A stretch of 64,000 bases of DNA from Campylorhamphus procurvoides (Eukaryota; Chordata; Aves; Passeriformes; Dendrocolaptidae), in the NCBI GenBank assembly GCA_013396655.1, contig WBMV01000153.1, positions 312,119 to 376,118 on the forward strand, read 5' to 3'. Under the pieces are notes generated by a model. That model worked only from the letters and a program-made list of their open reading frames with translations. It made no database searches and was not told the DNA's origin. The translations under genes were made by a program, and so were the position numbers. The first letter of the stretch is position 1, and each line of letters starts with the position of its first letter. This document shows, one piece after another, positions 36,001-45,720 of this stretch.

Positions 36001-38500
36001 TGTACTCACTAAGCTAAAGCTGCAGCAGACTCTTGTCTGCTGTGGCATGTAGGAGTTCTTTGCGAAATTTAGGTCAGGAGTGCAATTAAATGGGCTTTAT
36101 TTGCAACTTGGAAACTTGTTGCAGGGTTAAGCAATATCCTAAAACTAGTTTTTTATCCTTTGAGAGAGAGACTGGGAGAGCCTCTTCCTGAACTTGGTAT
36201 ATTTGGAGGTCTAGTAGGAAGTCTAGACCCTTTAGCAGGCAGTCCAGTGTACTTGAGCATCCCAAAAATCACTGAACAGTGTTTATGCAGCATTAATGTT
36301 CTTCTGTATTGGTACTGTAGTTCTGTACTAGGATTACATTAATCACACCATTTAACTTGTCCACAGTGAGGTTAATACTTTGTGTCCTGAAGGTGAGTAC
36401 ATGCTCTGATTTTTGTGTGCATGTAATAATGCATAGCTGAGAGAAATGTTTTAGGAATTTGTGACTATGGAAGAGGTTTATGTTACAAGCTAATCTTACT
36501 CATTGTGACCAGCATCTCTTGATGAAACATTCTGAATTCATGCCTTGCTGTTCTCCATACAGATAAAGACAGACACAATCCTTGTGATGTGTAAGAAGAA
36601 GCGGGAGGAAAAATGGGACTGTCTCACTCAAGTGGAAAAAGAAAGCAAAGAGAAAGAGTAAGTTGTATTTTCAACCCTCCATCTTGTATTCCATTTCTTG
36701 TTCTCCATGTTGCCTTAGGACTGCTGGGAGAGATGTGGACTGCACTGACTGCAGCTAGGCTGTGAGAATCACTGGTGTGGGGGACAGGCCACTGAGATGT
36801 TTTGAGGTTCATTACACTGGGATGTTTTTGGTATTTGAAGGCTGCATCATAGGAAATACAATAGATAAAGATCTGCAGCAAGATTACTAAAGGGAATCAA
36901 CCAATTTGGAATCATTTGCATTTTGATGGCTGCATTCATTGCAGAAGCTGCTCTAGTGAGGTGAAGTGTATATTCTGTATATTTTTTTGAGGTGAAGTGT
37001 ATATTTTGTAGAAGTACATAGATATATTCCCTGCAGTTCTGCTGGTCAGAGGAATTATTTTGTCGCCTGTGTGTGAAGTGCCTGCATGAAAATCCCAGCC
37101 TGCTGTTGACAAAACAGGTGTTTGTTTATTTAAATGATTCTCCAAAGTCTCAAGCCAACTTCCATCATTTCCAAGTGCTTTGGGGCAGCAGGCAGCTTAG
37201 ACATGTACAGGTGTATGTGGGTGGTAAATGACAGCAGGAAACACCTAGGGACAAGAGACTTTCTTCTATCTATAAATGTATTATTACATAATGATTCTAT
37301 ATTACATGTATACCCACTTTGGCATATGGAAACACTCACATTTAGTTATTCCTGCCAAGAACTATTCAGTTTGTCTGTCTTTATGGGGTGATTTGCTAAA
37401 ACTGATTATTCCTAACTAACCGTATCTGAATTTAGAGCAAAATGACCTTCTCCTCTCAAATGGCATCACAGGAGATTAAGAAGAGGTGACTTGACTACTA
37501 ATGCAGGTTGCTGGAGGGACAGAGTCTCCGTTAAACCTGTAGGTTGGGCAGAGAATTCCTGAGGGTTTAGTTTGGCAGATCAGTGGTTCCAGAGACACAC
37601 CTTCCAGCTTCTGAGCACCCGGGTCTGCATGGCCGGTGCTTTGCCCAGAGTATGGGGAACTTGCTCCCTCTGCTGCTCTGTTCTGATCTGTCATGTTTTT
37701 CAGCTACGCTGCACTAGGAACTATCTAGGGGGTTTTGGAAAACAGGAGAGAGAGGCAGTTTCGCCAGAGGGGGCGTTATGTATAGCTGGGTAATGTGGGC
37801 CATGTCCTCTCCAGGTCGTGACTGTTCAGGTGGCACAACTTGTCAGCTGAGAAAATTGCTTTGAAATAAAAGGTGTTAAAAATGAGTCAGTTAACCTCAG
37901 GAGATCAGATGGAAAATGAGAAGCAGAAAAAAAAGTCCTTTGGGTCGTGGAACTGGTCACTTTGAAGAACTCATTGTGGTTGATTCTGTGTCTTTATTCA
38001 TTTGTCTCCTAACATGGACAGATATTGGCATTTTGTGTCTGTTTTATTTCACTTTCGCTATCTAAAATTAATCTTGGGTGATGCTTCCAGGTCATGTTAA
38101 CTGCAAAATGCTTCCCCTCAAAATGCTCTCCCACCCCATGGGAAATGTCTAGGTATCCCACTCAACTTGGACTTGGTTTAAGAGTGCTCCTTAGGATTAT
38201 CCCTACTTGGAACCTATGATCTGATGACTGTGCCAAAGCAAAATCCTGGGTTTTACCAGGATGTTTCAAATATTAGCACTTAATTTTTTGCACAGAGCTG
38301 CTGGATGTCCCTGACCTTCTCATGTGTGTGTGTCTTGCAGGAAGGCTGCCTACGATACCACAGATCCCAGTGAAGGGCTTATGAACATTCTAAAAAAGAT
38401 GTATGCAGAAGGGGACGATGAGATGAAGCGCACCATCAACAAGGCCTGGGTTGAAAGCAGAGAAAAGCAGTACAAAGGGGACATACCAATGGATATCTGA
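32997..38500 (+). CDS. CACYBP: Calcyclin-binding protein / Siah-1-interacting protein (6 coding exons)
   Basis: Exons 32997-33017, 33584-33776, 34470-34566, 35123-35222, 36563-36657 and 38341-38500 join in frame to 221 residues (human 228). Residues 1 to about 62 form the helical N-terminal Siah1-binding and dimerisation region ([19 protein letters not shown]). Residues 64 to about 156 form the CS domain ([34 protein letters not shown]). The rest is the SGS domain ([31 protein letters not shown]), which binds S100A6 and other S100 proteins. The protein bridges Siah1 to the Skp1-Ebi ligase that degrades beta-catenin, and is cytosolic to nuclear. The start is chosen because its frame joins the conserved exon 2. 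The tail ([11 protein letters not shown]) differs from mammals. Identification is very secure. Confidence 0.98.
33087..33105 (+). repeat. (TG)n microsatellite
   Basis: A pure TG dinucleotide run of about 19 bp is followed a few bases later by the only N in the window (33116). Sequencing or assembly was presumably unsure here. Confidence 0.9.
33166..33309 (+). repeat. Diverged repeat copy B (CR1-3'-end-like), in CACYBP intron 1
   Basis: The block starts GGGGGAGCTGTGCCAT, includes GTTTGGTTTTTTTATTAA, and ends near GGCCTTGGAGGTCTTTTTCG. The last element matches the CR1 3' tail motif. It matches copy A upstream of the promoter in order and orientation, about 785 bp away. Confidence 0.4.
33584..33776 (+). 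CDS. CACYBP: CACYBP exon 2
   Basis: This 193-nt exon enters in phase 0 and ends after the first base of a glycine codon. It encodes the Siah1-interacting helix and the acidic/proline linker ([17 protein letters not shown]), then the first CS-domain strand. The donor is ATG/GTAGGC. Confidence 0.97.
34470..34566 (+). CDS. CACYBP: CACYBP exon 3
   Basis: This 97-nt exon completes the split glycine codon and encodes [18 protein letters not shown] through the CS-domain strand ending NFTE. It ends within an arginine codon (AG/G). The acceptor is CTTGCAG and the donor GTGAGT. Confidence 0.97.
35123..35222 (+). CDS. CACYBP: CACYBP exon 4
   Basis: This 100-nt exon encodes [16 protein letters not shown] through [13 protein letters not shown], the end of the CS domain. 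The donor AAG/GTCTGT departs from consensus after GT and looks weak. Confidence 0.96.
36563..36657 (+). CDS. CACYBP: CACYBP exon 5
   Basis: This 95-nt exon encodes [18 protein letters not shown] followed by [13 protein letters not shown]. It ends within a glutamate codon (GA/G). The acceptor is ATACAG and the donor GTAAGT. Confidence 0.97.
36958..37010 (+). repeat. Short direct duplication (22 bp, 31-bp period)
   Basis: GAGGTGAAGTGTATATT and its next five bases occur at 36958-36979 and again at 36989-37010, with a single C/T difference. This is a minor intronic duplication. Confidence 0.85.
38341..38500 (+). CDS. CACYBP: CACYBP exon 6 (terminal)
   Basis: The exon encodes the last 53 residues plus the TGA at 38498-38500. 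It contains the SGS core [20 protein letters not shown] and [15 protein letters not shown]. The acceptor is GTCTTGCAG. Confidence 0.97.
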
Positions 38501-38630
38501 AAGTACTCTGAGAGCCGCCTTAATACTGATCTTCCATGTGAGACAAGCTGTGCTGCAAAGATCATCGTTTACACAACCTTCTTCCAAGCAAAGACAGTCA
38601 TTTTCCATTTCAGTTTGGAGAAAATATTTA

Positions 38631-38636
38631 AATAAA
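38631..38636 (+). terminator. CACYBP: CACYBP poly(A) signal
   Basis: A canonical AATAAA lies 131 nt after the stop codon and is the first in the 3' UTR. A GT-containing stretch follows (TCAAGTGGTTCACC). Confidence 0.7.
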
Positions 38637-38659
38637 ATAGCTTATAAAGCATTTCCTTC

Positions 38660-39820
38660 AGTCAAGTGGTTCACCATTTCCTGAGGAGTGGAGCATAGGT
38701 ATATCTCCACCTATATCTCAGATGAATGGAGAGTGCTGTGAGAGCAAGAACAGAATGTAAAAGTAAAGGAATGCTAAACTAGGATGTAGCAGCTGTGCCC
38801 ATCTGGTCGTTGGGTCTAATGTCATGTTCACTACACAGGGTGTGGCTTTTTGGATGTGGGAAAGTGTTGAGCTGTAAAGTATGTCACAAAGGGAAAACTG
38901 AAGAAGGCAGAACCCCTGTCCTGAGCACTTGATAGTTAAGCAGAAACAATATGGTATTAATCCTGTGGTATTAAAATTTAATGGTTACATTAATTACCAG
39001 CTGTTTGACCTCTTGTTAATTTTGGAAATGAAAGTAGCTCTTTAATGTTAACTCTGAGTTCCTTGGAATGTCTTTGAGGTGGGATCAGTCATAGGAGATC
39101 AGTGAGCTGTTGATGTTGGACAGGGAACTTGTGCTGACTAGAGGTGTCTGAGGAAAAGAGGGATAAGCTGCCCTTTGCCTATCACCTTCAAGGTTTTAAG
39201 GTAACAGAGTAAAAACTGTATTGAGACAGGTTATACTCCAGAATGTGACTCTTGGGGTCATGGGCTGCTGTCACTTTGCTGCTACGGATATTTGCCCTTA
39301 GTGCCACCCCTCAGCCCCACAGCTGGGGAGGAGGACAGAGCAGCCACTGCCCCTTCATTGCATTGCTTTGAAGAAGAGTACAGGGCAAACATGAGCTTAG
39401 CAGCAGGCTTGTTACTGTGTCCTTCCTGCTTCCTTCTCACGTGTCTCCCAAGGACAGATTTGTTGTTACCTTAGGAATAAAGGAAGCCATTACTCTCTTG
39501 TTAGGGTCTGGATTAGGACTTGCTTGCTACCTTGTTCCTGAAGCATTGGACCACGCACTGCACTACTGACAGGAGAGAAATACTAGCACGTTGTAGTTTC
39601 TAACAGGTCCTTTAGCCGTTTTGTCTGGTTGTTAATATAAATACATATTGCATAGTAAGAGTATCTAAACTTTGAGTCCATGTTTTATTCCCAGTCTGTG
39701 CTCAACCTTGTTCATGGCAGACCACTTTGCCCTGTTGTGCAGTGTCATTTATGTTTTTACTCAAACTACCGTGAACTTACCGTATGGTGGCAAAAAAACC
39801 TGCTTAAACAAGCCTTGTGC
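38660..39820. other. Tail-to-tail spacer between CACYBP and MRPS14
   Basis: This roughly 1.2-kb interval separates the convergent 3' ends. It shows no gene and no clear repeat. A second minus-strand AATAAA (TTTATT at 39684-39689) could give a longer MRPS14 3' UTR. Confidence 0.7.
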
Positions 39821-39828
39821 TGTATGTC

Positions 39829-39834
39829 TTTATT
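39829..39834 (-). terminator. MRPS14: MRPS14 poly(A) signal
   Basis: TTTATT on the plus strand is AATAAA on the coding strand, 272 nt beyond the MRPS14 stop codon. A further one lies at 39684-39689. Confidence 0.55.
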
Positions 39835-40106
39835 TCTAACATTGCCTATACCACAAACCTCAGCTTAGTTCTGCAACCATCAGGTAGTGAATTTCTTCAG
39901 AATCAAACTGCCTCTCACACAGAGCAATTTAGTGCAGTTCTGCTGCTGCTTGTCAGCTGATACCAACTGCAGTTCAGTGAGGGTAATGAATCAGCGCAAC
40001 TTCACGTCGTTCCAGTATTGATACTGGCAGGATTAGGCAGGACAGTCTTACTTTAATTACTCACATGTGCAAACGAGCCTGGTTTGTGATTTCTGCTTGA
40101 ATGTGA

Positions 40107-40289
40107 TCACCACATGGCTCTCTGCACCCCGGACATCTGAGCATGGTCAGCAAAGTGGCGGAAAACGATTCTGCTGAGCCTCCAGCGGCGCCTCACACCC
40201 CGGGGGCGTGATGTCAGGACACACCTGTTGTGGATCCTCACAGGGCAGCTGTCCCGGGGGAGGGCAGCGATCTCCTTATCAGCCACCTC
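40107..40289 (-). CDS. MRPS14: MRPS14 exon 3 (terminal)
   Basis: This 183-nt exon encodes 60 residues and the TGA (complement of 40107-40109). The coding-strand acceptor is GTTGTAG. It starts [14 protein letters not shown] and ends SGVQRAMW. It is hidden from ATG-based open-frame calls because it lacks an early methionine. Confidence 0.96.
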   Translation of the reverse strand, partial: EVADKEIAALPRDSCPVRIHNRCVLTSRPRGVRRRWRLSRIVFRHFADHAQMSGVQRAMW

Positions 40290-42136
40290 CTACAACACAA
40301 CACCACAACACAGTCTACCTGTGCAGGCACCACCACAAGCTTCTCTACCACCTCACGAGCAAACTTCGCTTTTTGATAGGGAACTTTAACCTGTCTTCCT
40401 CACTCAACCCTTGCTTTCTGGGCATCCCAGCAGTGAATGTAAACTGATCCACAGGGAACACAAAATTAATGATATTATACCGACAGAACAATCTCAAGCC
40501 ACTCATTAGAGTCAAATCAGCTTGTCTCTGTCTGCATGGCAGGGCGGGCTCCCAAAATTTAACCATATTACAGACTAATAACCTCAAGCCAGGAATTAGT
40601 CAAAAAGCCACTTGGGTTTCTCCTTGTTGCAGGGTGGGCTAGTCCTTTAAGATAAATTTAAATATATGTTCTTTATTAATTGCCTGCCCAGGTAAAATGC
40701 TTTGATGTCAGTAAAAGGAATCTCACTGTGTACTCTGGAAGATGCCATAGGGCTAAGAGCAGGGCAGTGGATCTGTGCATTTTTAAGAATAGATCTGATG
40801 CAGTTTTCCTGTGCTTGTAGCTCAGGCAAGAAATTAAGTACTTCTAACTGAACAAATTGGTGGTTTGGGCTGGATCAGGCTTCCAGGTCTTTAAATAAAG
40901 GGGGGGGGGCGGGAATTAACATTTATTTAGGAATCTGTAAAAGTAACCATATAATGTCACATGTTATCAGAAGGAAAGTAGATTTGTGACTGTGAGGGGA
41001 AAAAAAAATGACTTCATTGTATTTAGTGTTACATGTGCTGCTTAGACGAGAAGCACTGGTTTTAAAAAACCCCACAACCCAACACCCAACCTCCACCTGG
41101 GGAAATACACTGTTGTAAACACCCCCAAAAGGCTGAGGTGACTGCAATATGGCATTCTGTGCGTGTGTGAGCTGGGCAAACACATGCACTTGTGAGCAGG
41201 CACAGCCATCTGTATCCGTAAAGTGACTCCTGAGACCCAGAACATGTCAGGCAGCAAGGGCCATGGCCAGGCACAGCTGTGGGGTGGCTCTGGGGTGGCT
41301 GTGGGTACCTGCAGTTCCTTAGGCAGGATGGAGTTCTTCCGGATGGCGTTGATCCGCAGCCTCTCATCCGCATACTCGTAGGCCAGCTTCCTCCTCTTGA
41401 CGTCTCGCAGCATCCTCCAGTCCACGTAGTAGCCTCGCACCTGCCCTGGGCAGGGCGAGGGGAGAACCTAATTCAAGAAATGAAGTTTGTGATACCTGCC
41501 TGCTGCGTGTAGTTTGCTGTGGTCACGTAAGAACTGTTACTTCCATAAATCAAGGAATACCCTGAGCTGGAAGGGACCCACAAGGACCACCCAGTTCAAC
41601 CCCTGGCCCTGCACAGACACCCCAGCAATCCCACCCTGTGCCCCAGAGGATCGTCCAAACCCTCCTGGAGCTCTGGCAGCCTTGGGGCCGTGCCCACTGC
41701 CCTGCGAAGCCTGGTCAGGGCCCACCACCCTGTGGGGGAAGAACCTTCTCCCGAGATCCAACCTAACCCTGCCCTGACACAGCTCCAGCGCTTCCCTGGG
41801 TCCCAGAGATCAGTGCTGCCCTTCCTGAGGGAGCCGCACACTGCCATGAGATGTAGGAAGTGTAGCGTGTGCCCCAGCTTAGCTTTGCAAGCCAGCAAGT
41901 TTACGGCACCAGAGGCAGATCGAGCCCGGAGTTCCCCCTACCCGCGCCGCTCGCCGGCTTCAGGCCATTCCGGGCCAACGCGGGCCGAGCCCGCACCGAG
42001 CGGACACGGCCCCGCAGGGGAGCGGGGACAGAGGGATGGAATGAGGGATGGAAGGGAGAATAGAAGGCGGGAAGGACGGGGCCGGTCTGACCTGCCGAGC
42101 CGCCCTCAGCGCCCAGCACAGCGCGCCCGCCGCCAT
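40107..42136 (-). CDS. MRPS14: Mitochondrial ribosomal protein S14 (uS14m), 3 coding exons
   Basis: Minus-strand exons 42136-42092, 41440-41309 and 40289-40107 are all joined in phase 0 and give a 119-residue protein (human 128). Residues 1-15 ([15 protein letters not shown]) look like a short arginine-containing mitochondrial presequence. Residues 16-59 carry [20 protein letters not shown]. Residues 60-119 carry the uS14 core: [36 protein letters not shown] and the terminal GVQRAMW. The protein sits in the head of the mitoribosomal 28S subunit in the matrix, close to 12S rRNA. The N-terminus is about nine residues shorter than the human one as I recall it. The NRF1- and YY1-type promoter motifs match other mitoribosomal genes. 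Confidence 0.97.
40290..41308 (-). other. MRPS14: MRPS14 intron 2
   Basis: This intron of about 1 kb has no recognised gene or transposon. A run of ten G (40900-40909) is the only simple-sequence feature. Confidence 0.85.
41309..41440 (-). CDS. MRPS14: MRPS14 exon 2
   Basis: This 132-nt, phase 0-0 exon encodes 44 residues from [13 protein letters not shown] to NSILPKELQ. The coding-strand acceptor is CAGGGCAG and the donor CAG/GTACCC. Confidence 0.97.
41548..41851 (-). mobile_element. CR1 LINE 3' fragment in MRPS14 intron 1
   Basis: The block starts with the inverted CR1 3' end (AATCAAGGAATACCCTGAGC). It continues with 'gagctggaagggacccacaa', 'ccctgcacagacacccc' and 'ctggagctctggcagcc'. The insertion is on the same strand as MRPS14 and lies entirely within intron 1 (41441-42091). 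Confidence 0.85.
42092..42136 (-). CDS. MRPS14: MRPS14 exon 1 (coding part)
   Basis: Fifteen codons ([15 protein letters not shown]) precede a CAG/GTCAGA donor. The ATG (complement of 42134-42136) lies inside a YY1-type CAAGATGGCGGC motif. Confidence 0.93.
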
Positions 42137-42154
42137 CTTGTCCGCGCGTGCGCG
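42129..42154 (-). promoter_or_regulatory. MRPS14: MRPS14 start-site module: YY1 motif plus NRF1 site
   Basis: On the minus strand, CAAGATGGCGGC (42140-42129) is the classic YY1 element overlapping the start codon. Directly upstream, CGCGCACGCGCG (42154-42143) fits the NRF1 consensus YGCGCAYGCGCR exactly. Both are typical of nuclear genes for mitochondrial ribosome components. They sit in a CpG island spanning about 41930-42480. Confidence 0.75.
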
Positions 42155-42202
42155 CTCAGGCCGCCCCTCAGCGCGCTCCCGCCTCCCTCTGACCCGGGGG
42201 TT

Positions 42203-42292
42203 CCCGCTGCTCCCGCTGCTCCCGCTGCTCCCGGGCTTCCCGCTGCTCCCGGGCTTCCCGCTGCTCCCGGGCTTCCCGGGATTCCCGGTGCT
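42203..42292. repeat. Ten-unit 9-bp minisatellite upstream of MRPS14
   Basis: Ten consecutive 9-bp units run without any register slip. The order is CCCGCTGCT three times, CCCGGGCTT, CCCGCTGCT, CCCGGGCTT, CCCGCTGCT, CCCGGGCTT, CCCGGGATT, CCCGGTGCT. Every unit begins CCCG and ends in T. The array lies 67-156 bp upstream of the MRPS14 ATG, in the promoter or 5' UTR. Confidence 0.93.
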
Positions 42293-42580
42293 CCGGCGGG
42301 TGGAAAGGCACCCGGAGCCCAAAGGCACCTCCGACGGCTGCGCCGAGTGCCCCAGAGGCGGCGTTCTCAGGGCCCTCCGGCACCCCCAGAGGCAGCTGGA
42401 TCCTGCCACGGAAACAGCAGGCTCCGGCCTGGGGTGGAGCAAAAGGATCCCGGGCTGTAAAAGTGACAGGGAAGGTTGTCCCGACGAGAAAATGTGAGGC
42501 AGTGGGGCCGCCTGTGGGGAGCAAAGCGTGTCCCGTCCCCCTGAGGGACGGGTTATCTGCCAGCAGCTTCCCTAAAGGCT

Positions 42581-42605
42581 GCCTTGCCTTGCCTTGCCTT
42601 ACCTT
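42581..42605 (+). repeat. (GCCTT)n microsatellite
   Basis: Five consecutive five-base units GCCTT occur, the last with one substitution (ACCTT). Confidence 0.9.
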
Positions 42606-42751
42606 CTTGCGACTTATTCTGCGTGCTTATCACCTAGGAATGCTCCTAAATTCCTAAATTTATACCTGTGGCTTTTTGGTGTGGCAGGGGTTTTTTGTGC
42701 GGTTTTGGTTTTGGTTCTGGTTTTTTTTTTTTATTTTCAAGTAATGAATTT

Positions 42752-42975
42752 TGAATCACAGAACAATAGAACATCCCGAGTTGGAAGGGGACCACAAGGA
42801 TCATCCAGTCCAGCTGCTGGCCCTGCACAGGACACCCTGATGATCCCACCACAGCCCTGACAGCCATGGCCAAACACCTCATAAATTCTGTCAGACCTGA
42901 TGCCACTTCCCAGGGGAGGCTGTTCCAGTGCCCAGCCATCCTCTGGGTGAAGAGCCTTTCCCTGATACCCAAACC
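42752..42975 (-). mobile_element. CR1 LINE 3' fragment, inverse orientation
   Basis: The block starts TGAATCACAGAACAATAGAA and continues with 'cccgagttggaaggggacc', 'gatcatccagtccagc' and 'ccatcctctgggtgaagag', all typical of the CR1 3' region. It follows a poly-T-rich stretch (42720-42733). Confidence 0.85.
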
Positions 42976-45445
42976 TTTGGGTAATTTACAGTATTTTACA
43001 GACAACACTGAATAGTCATAACCCTGAATAGTGAAAAACATAGGAGAAATTCCGTGTCTGTTGTTCAGTGAAGGAAACTGTCCTGTTCCACCAACTGAGG
43101 CTTAAAGCAGCATTTAAAATAAGTCTATGTCCTAATTTCAGGGAGAACATGCATTAAGGTTTTGATGTCGAACTAAGAATTTTGGTTAAATTTTCCATTT
43201 GTATCAGCTTGTTAGGTGTATCCAAAAAGTCATCCAAGAAGCTAGATTCTCTCTCTGTTTGTCAAGCTGCTTGTTGTCTGCATGTCAGATGTCTTATTTA
43301 GATGCCTGCCCTATTAAACTGATCCAGAAGTAAGTGAGAATGTGTAAGAATCAACTAGTCCAAATTTTATTATCAAGTCAGTAGCTTTCCCAGGAAATTT
43401 GCCAGCTGGGATGATGGTGACCAGTACAGAGAGGCCATTTTCAGTGCTGGTAAAGTGTGTAATTCTCCACAGCCCGTTCAGTTTCTGTCAGCCCAGGTGT
43501 TAACTACCCTGAAGGTCTTTGTCCTGCAGAGGTTCCCAGCAGAAACCACTAATACTTGTTCACAGAGCATTAAGCTAGCAAAGGGATTGCTACTTTCAAT
43601 TCTCATTGATTTACATGTGTCTCCTGAATTACAGAGAGGTGAGATGTTGGCCTCGGTTCCCATCTCTCAGTGCTCCCTTCCTACCCTGAGAAGCCAAGAG
43701 GCTGCTCTGTGTGAGGGTCTGTCTATGGAGGGAAACTGCAGCAGCAGGAAGGGCTCAGCCTGCACAGCCTGTGGGCTACAACCCTCTGTGAGCATCCTGT
43801 TCAGACTTCGGGCTCTTTGTGACCCTGGTTATGGGGTGTGTTCATGCATAGCTGGCTTGGAACTATGTTTCTGGTGTTTGTGCAGGGGGAGAATTTCAAG
43901 CAAGTCTACAACTTGCTTTTTTTCCAGCTCTGCAGCTAGTATAAGTGATCAGTAGAATATCATCAGAACAAATAAAGCATGGAGTGTGATCACACAGTGT
44001 TTGGATGTCACAGCATTCATTGTCTGGTTTGATATTTTGGTTAGACAGTCAAATGTGGGAAGAACTGGTGAGTACAAGAAGGAGAACTCTCTTTTCAGCC
44101 AGGGCTGAATCCCTCCCTTGCGCACCAGCATTGCCTGTGTGATTGGCAGTTCCCCAGCTGAGACTGTCAAGGGCTAGTGATGCACATTGATATCCCTTAG
44201 GCTGCTGCCTTCACCTCCCTCAGCGCAGCTTCTGGTTGTAATAAAGCAAAGGAACTGGTCAGAATCTGAGAGTTTGTTAGCTAAAAACTAGGCTCAGTAA
44301 TGCATGTGGTTAAAATAATCATGTGGATACCTTAATGATGCCTACCACATGTAATTTGCTTTCTTTTAAGTTTTCAGGGGAGTTTTTTTAAGTATTGTGC
44401 TGGGTAAGTTTAGTGTTGTGTTTAACTTCTGCTGAGTTTAAAAAGTGTTTTATTTTTACTTTCTGATTTACTCCACCTGAATTTCTCAGCATACTACAGA
44501 TATAATTGTCAGTATGGGATTCCCAGTAACAGTCCTGGGGTATTTGCAGCCTGATTTATGGGGCTGGAGAGGCTTTCTGGCTTTTGACTAGTAGCAGAGT
44601 ATAGAACAAATAGGAAATGGTTCTTCCTGCTGGTTTGCAAGAGTGACACTGGGTAAGGGAATTGCTCCCAAACCCAGCGAGCTCCTTAGGTGGTTTGTAG
44701 GAGGGAAACACCCCGAGGCCTCTATTGGTTCCTTTCATCTGGTCCCTGGGGACTTATATTCATGAGAGGACTGCTGCTGGTTTGGAGCTGGAGTGGGAAG
44801 AGGACAGGATTTGGTGACTTTTCACTTTGCTCAGCTTACCCTCCAAGTGGTGGCTGCATCAAAAGGGCTCTGAACCAGACAACTGAAAGTACTTGAAAGG
44901 TAAGAAAAAAGTATTTTTATTTCTCTTGACATTCCTGTTGTTTGTTCTGAGTGAAAAACCTGGCCAGTTTCTCTCGCTTCCTATAGCAGCTGCCTTCCAA
45001 GGCTTGGAAAGCCTTACACAAACATCAGTAATCCTGTATTATGGGCATGTGTTACTACTACAAAACATACAGTAGTATTTAATGGCTTTCCATTTTGAAG
45101 GACTTAAGCCTTCCCAGGTTGTCTCCTCCAACCATATGAAACCATGTGTCTGCTAATGTAAATGGGAGTTTTGTCTTTGGATCTAATGGAGCTAGGGTTT
45201 AGCCTAGGAGGGAATTCTTTTAGAATGCTTGTTCCTAGTAATTTCCACTCTGGGCTCTGATTTCTGTGAGACAGTAGTTGGTTTAAAAGCCCTTCCTTTT
45301 GTCTTGAGATCATGCTGGAATTTGACCATGCTTACCTCTTATAACTGCGACAGGTGCTCTTTGGGTATTGCTCAATATCTTCTTATCCAAAAGCTCTTCC
45401 CATACCTTCTTGTGCACCTTTTCACAGGCTCAATGCTGAAAGCCA

Positions 45446-45720
45446 GGAGAAGTTAAGACAAAGGGGGATGGCTTTAAGCTGAAAGAGGACAGGTTTAGAT
45501 TATACATTAGGGATAAATTCTTCCCTGTGAGTGTGGGCAGGCCCTGGGACAAGTTGCCCAGAGAAGCTGTGGCTGCCCCATCCCTGGAAGTGTCTGAGGC
45601 CAGGTTGGACAGGGCTTGGAGAAACCTGGGCTGGTGGAAGATGCCCCTGCTCATGGCAGGGGGATGGAACAAGGTGGTCTTTAAAGTCCTTCCAGCTGAA
45701 ACCATTCTGGGATTCTGTGA
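45446..45720 (+). mobile_element. CR1 LINE 3' fragment, forward orientation
   Basis: The block has the forward CR1 tail: 'aagggggatggctttaagct', 'agttgcccagagaagctgtg', 'ccccatccctggaagtg', ending ACCATTCTGGGATTCTGTGA, the CR1 3' terminal motif. It is 5'-truncated. Confidence 0.93.

Larger units (their letters stand above)
33777..38340 (+). other. CACYBP: CACYBP introns 2-5
   Basis: The introns are 33777-34469, 34567-35122, 35223-36562 and 36658-38340. They are AT-rich and show no gene or recognisable transposable element. The only local structure noted is a short tandem duplication at 36958-37010. Confidence 0.85.

Noticed and set aside
41690..42524. Proline/leucine/glycine-rich frames up to 256 codons, collagen-like
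   Set aside because: They are translations of a CR1 fragment, a CpG island and the 9-bp minisatellite upstream of MRPS14, in several frames on both strands.
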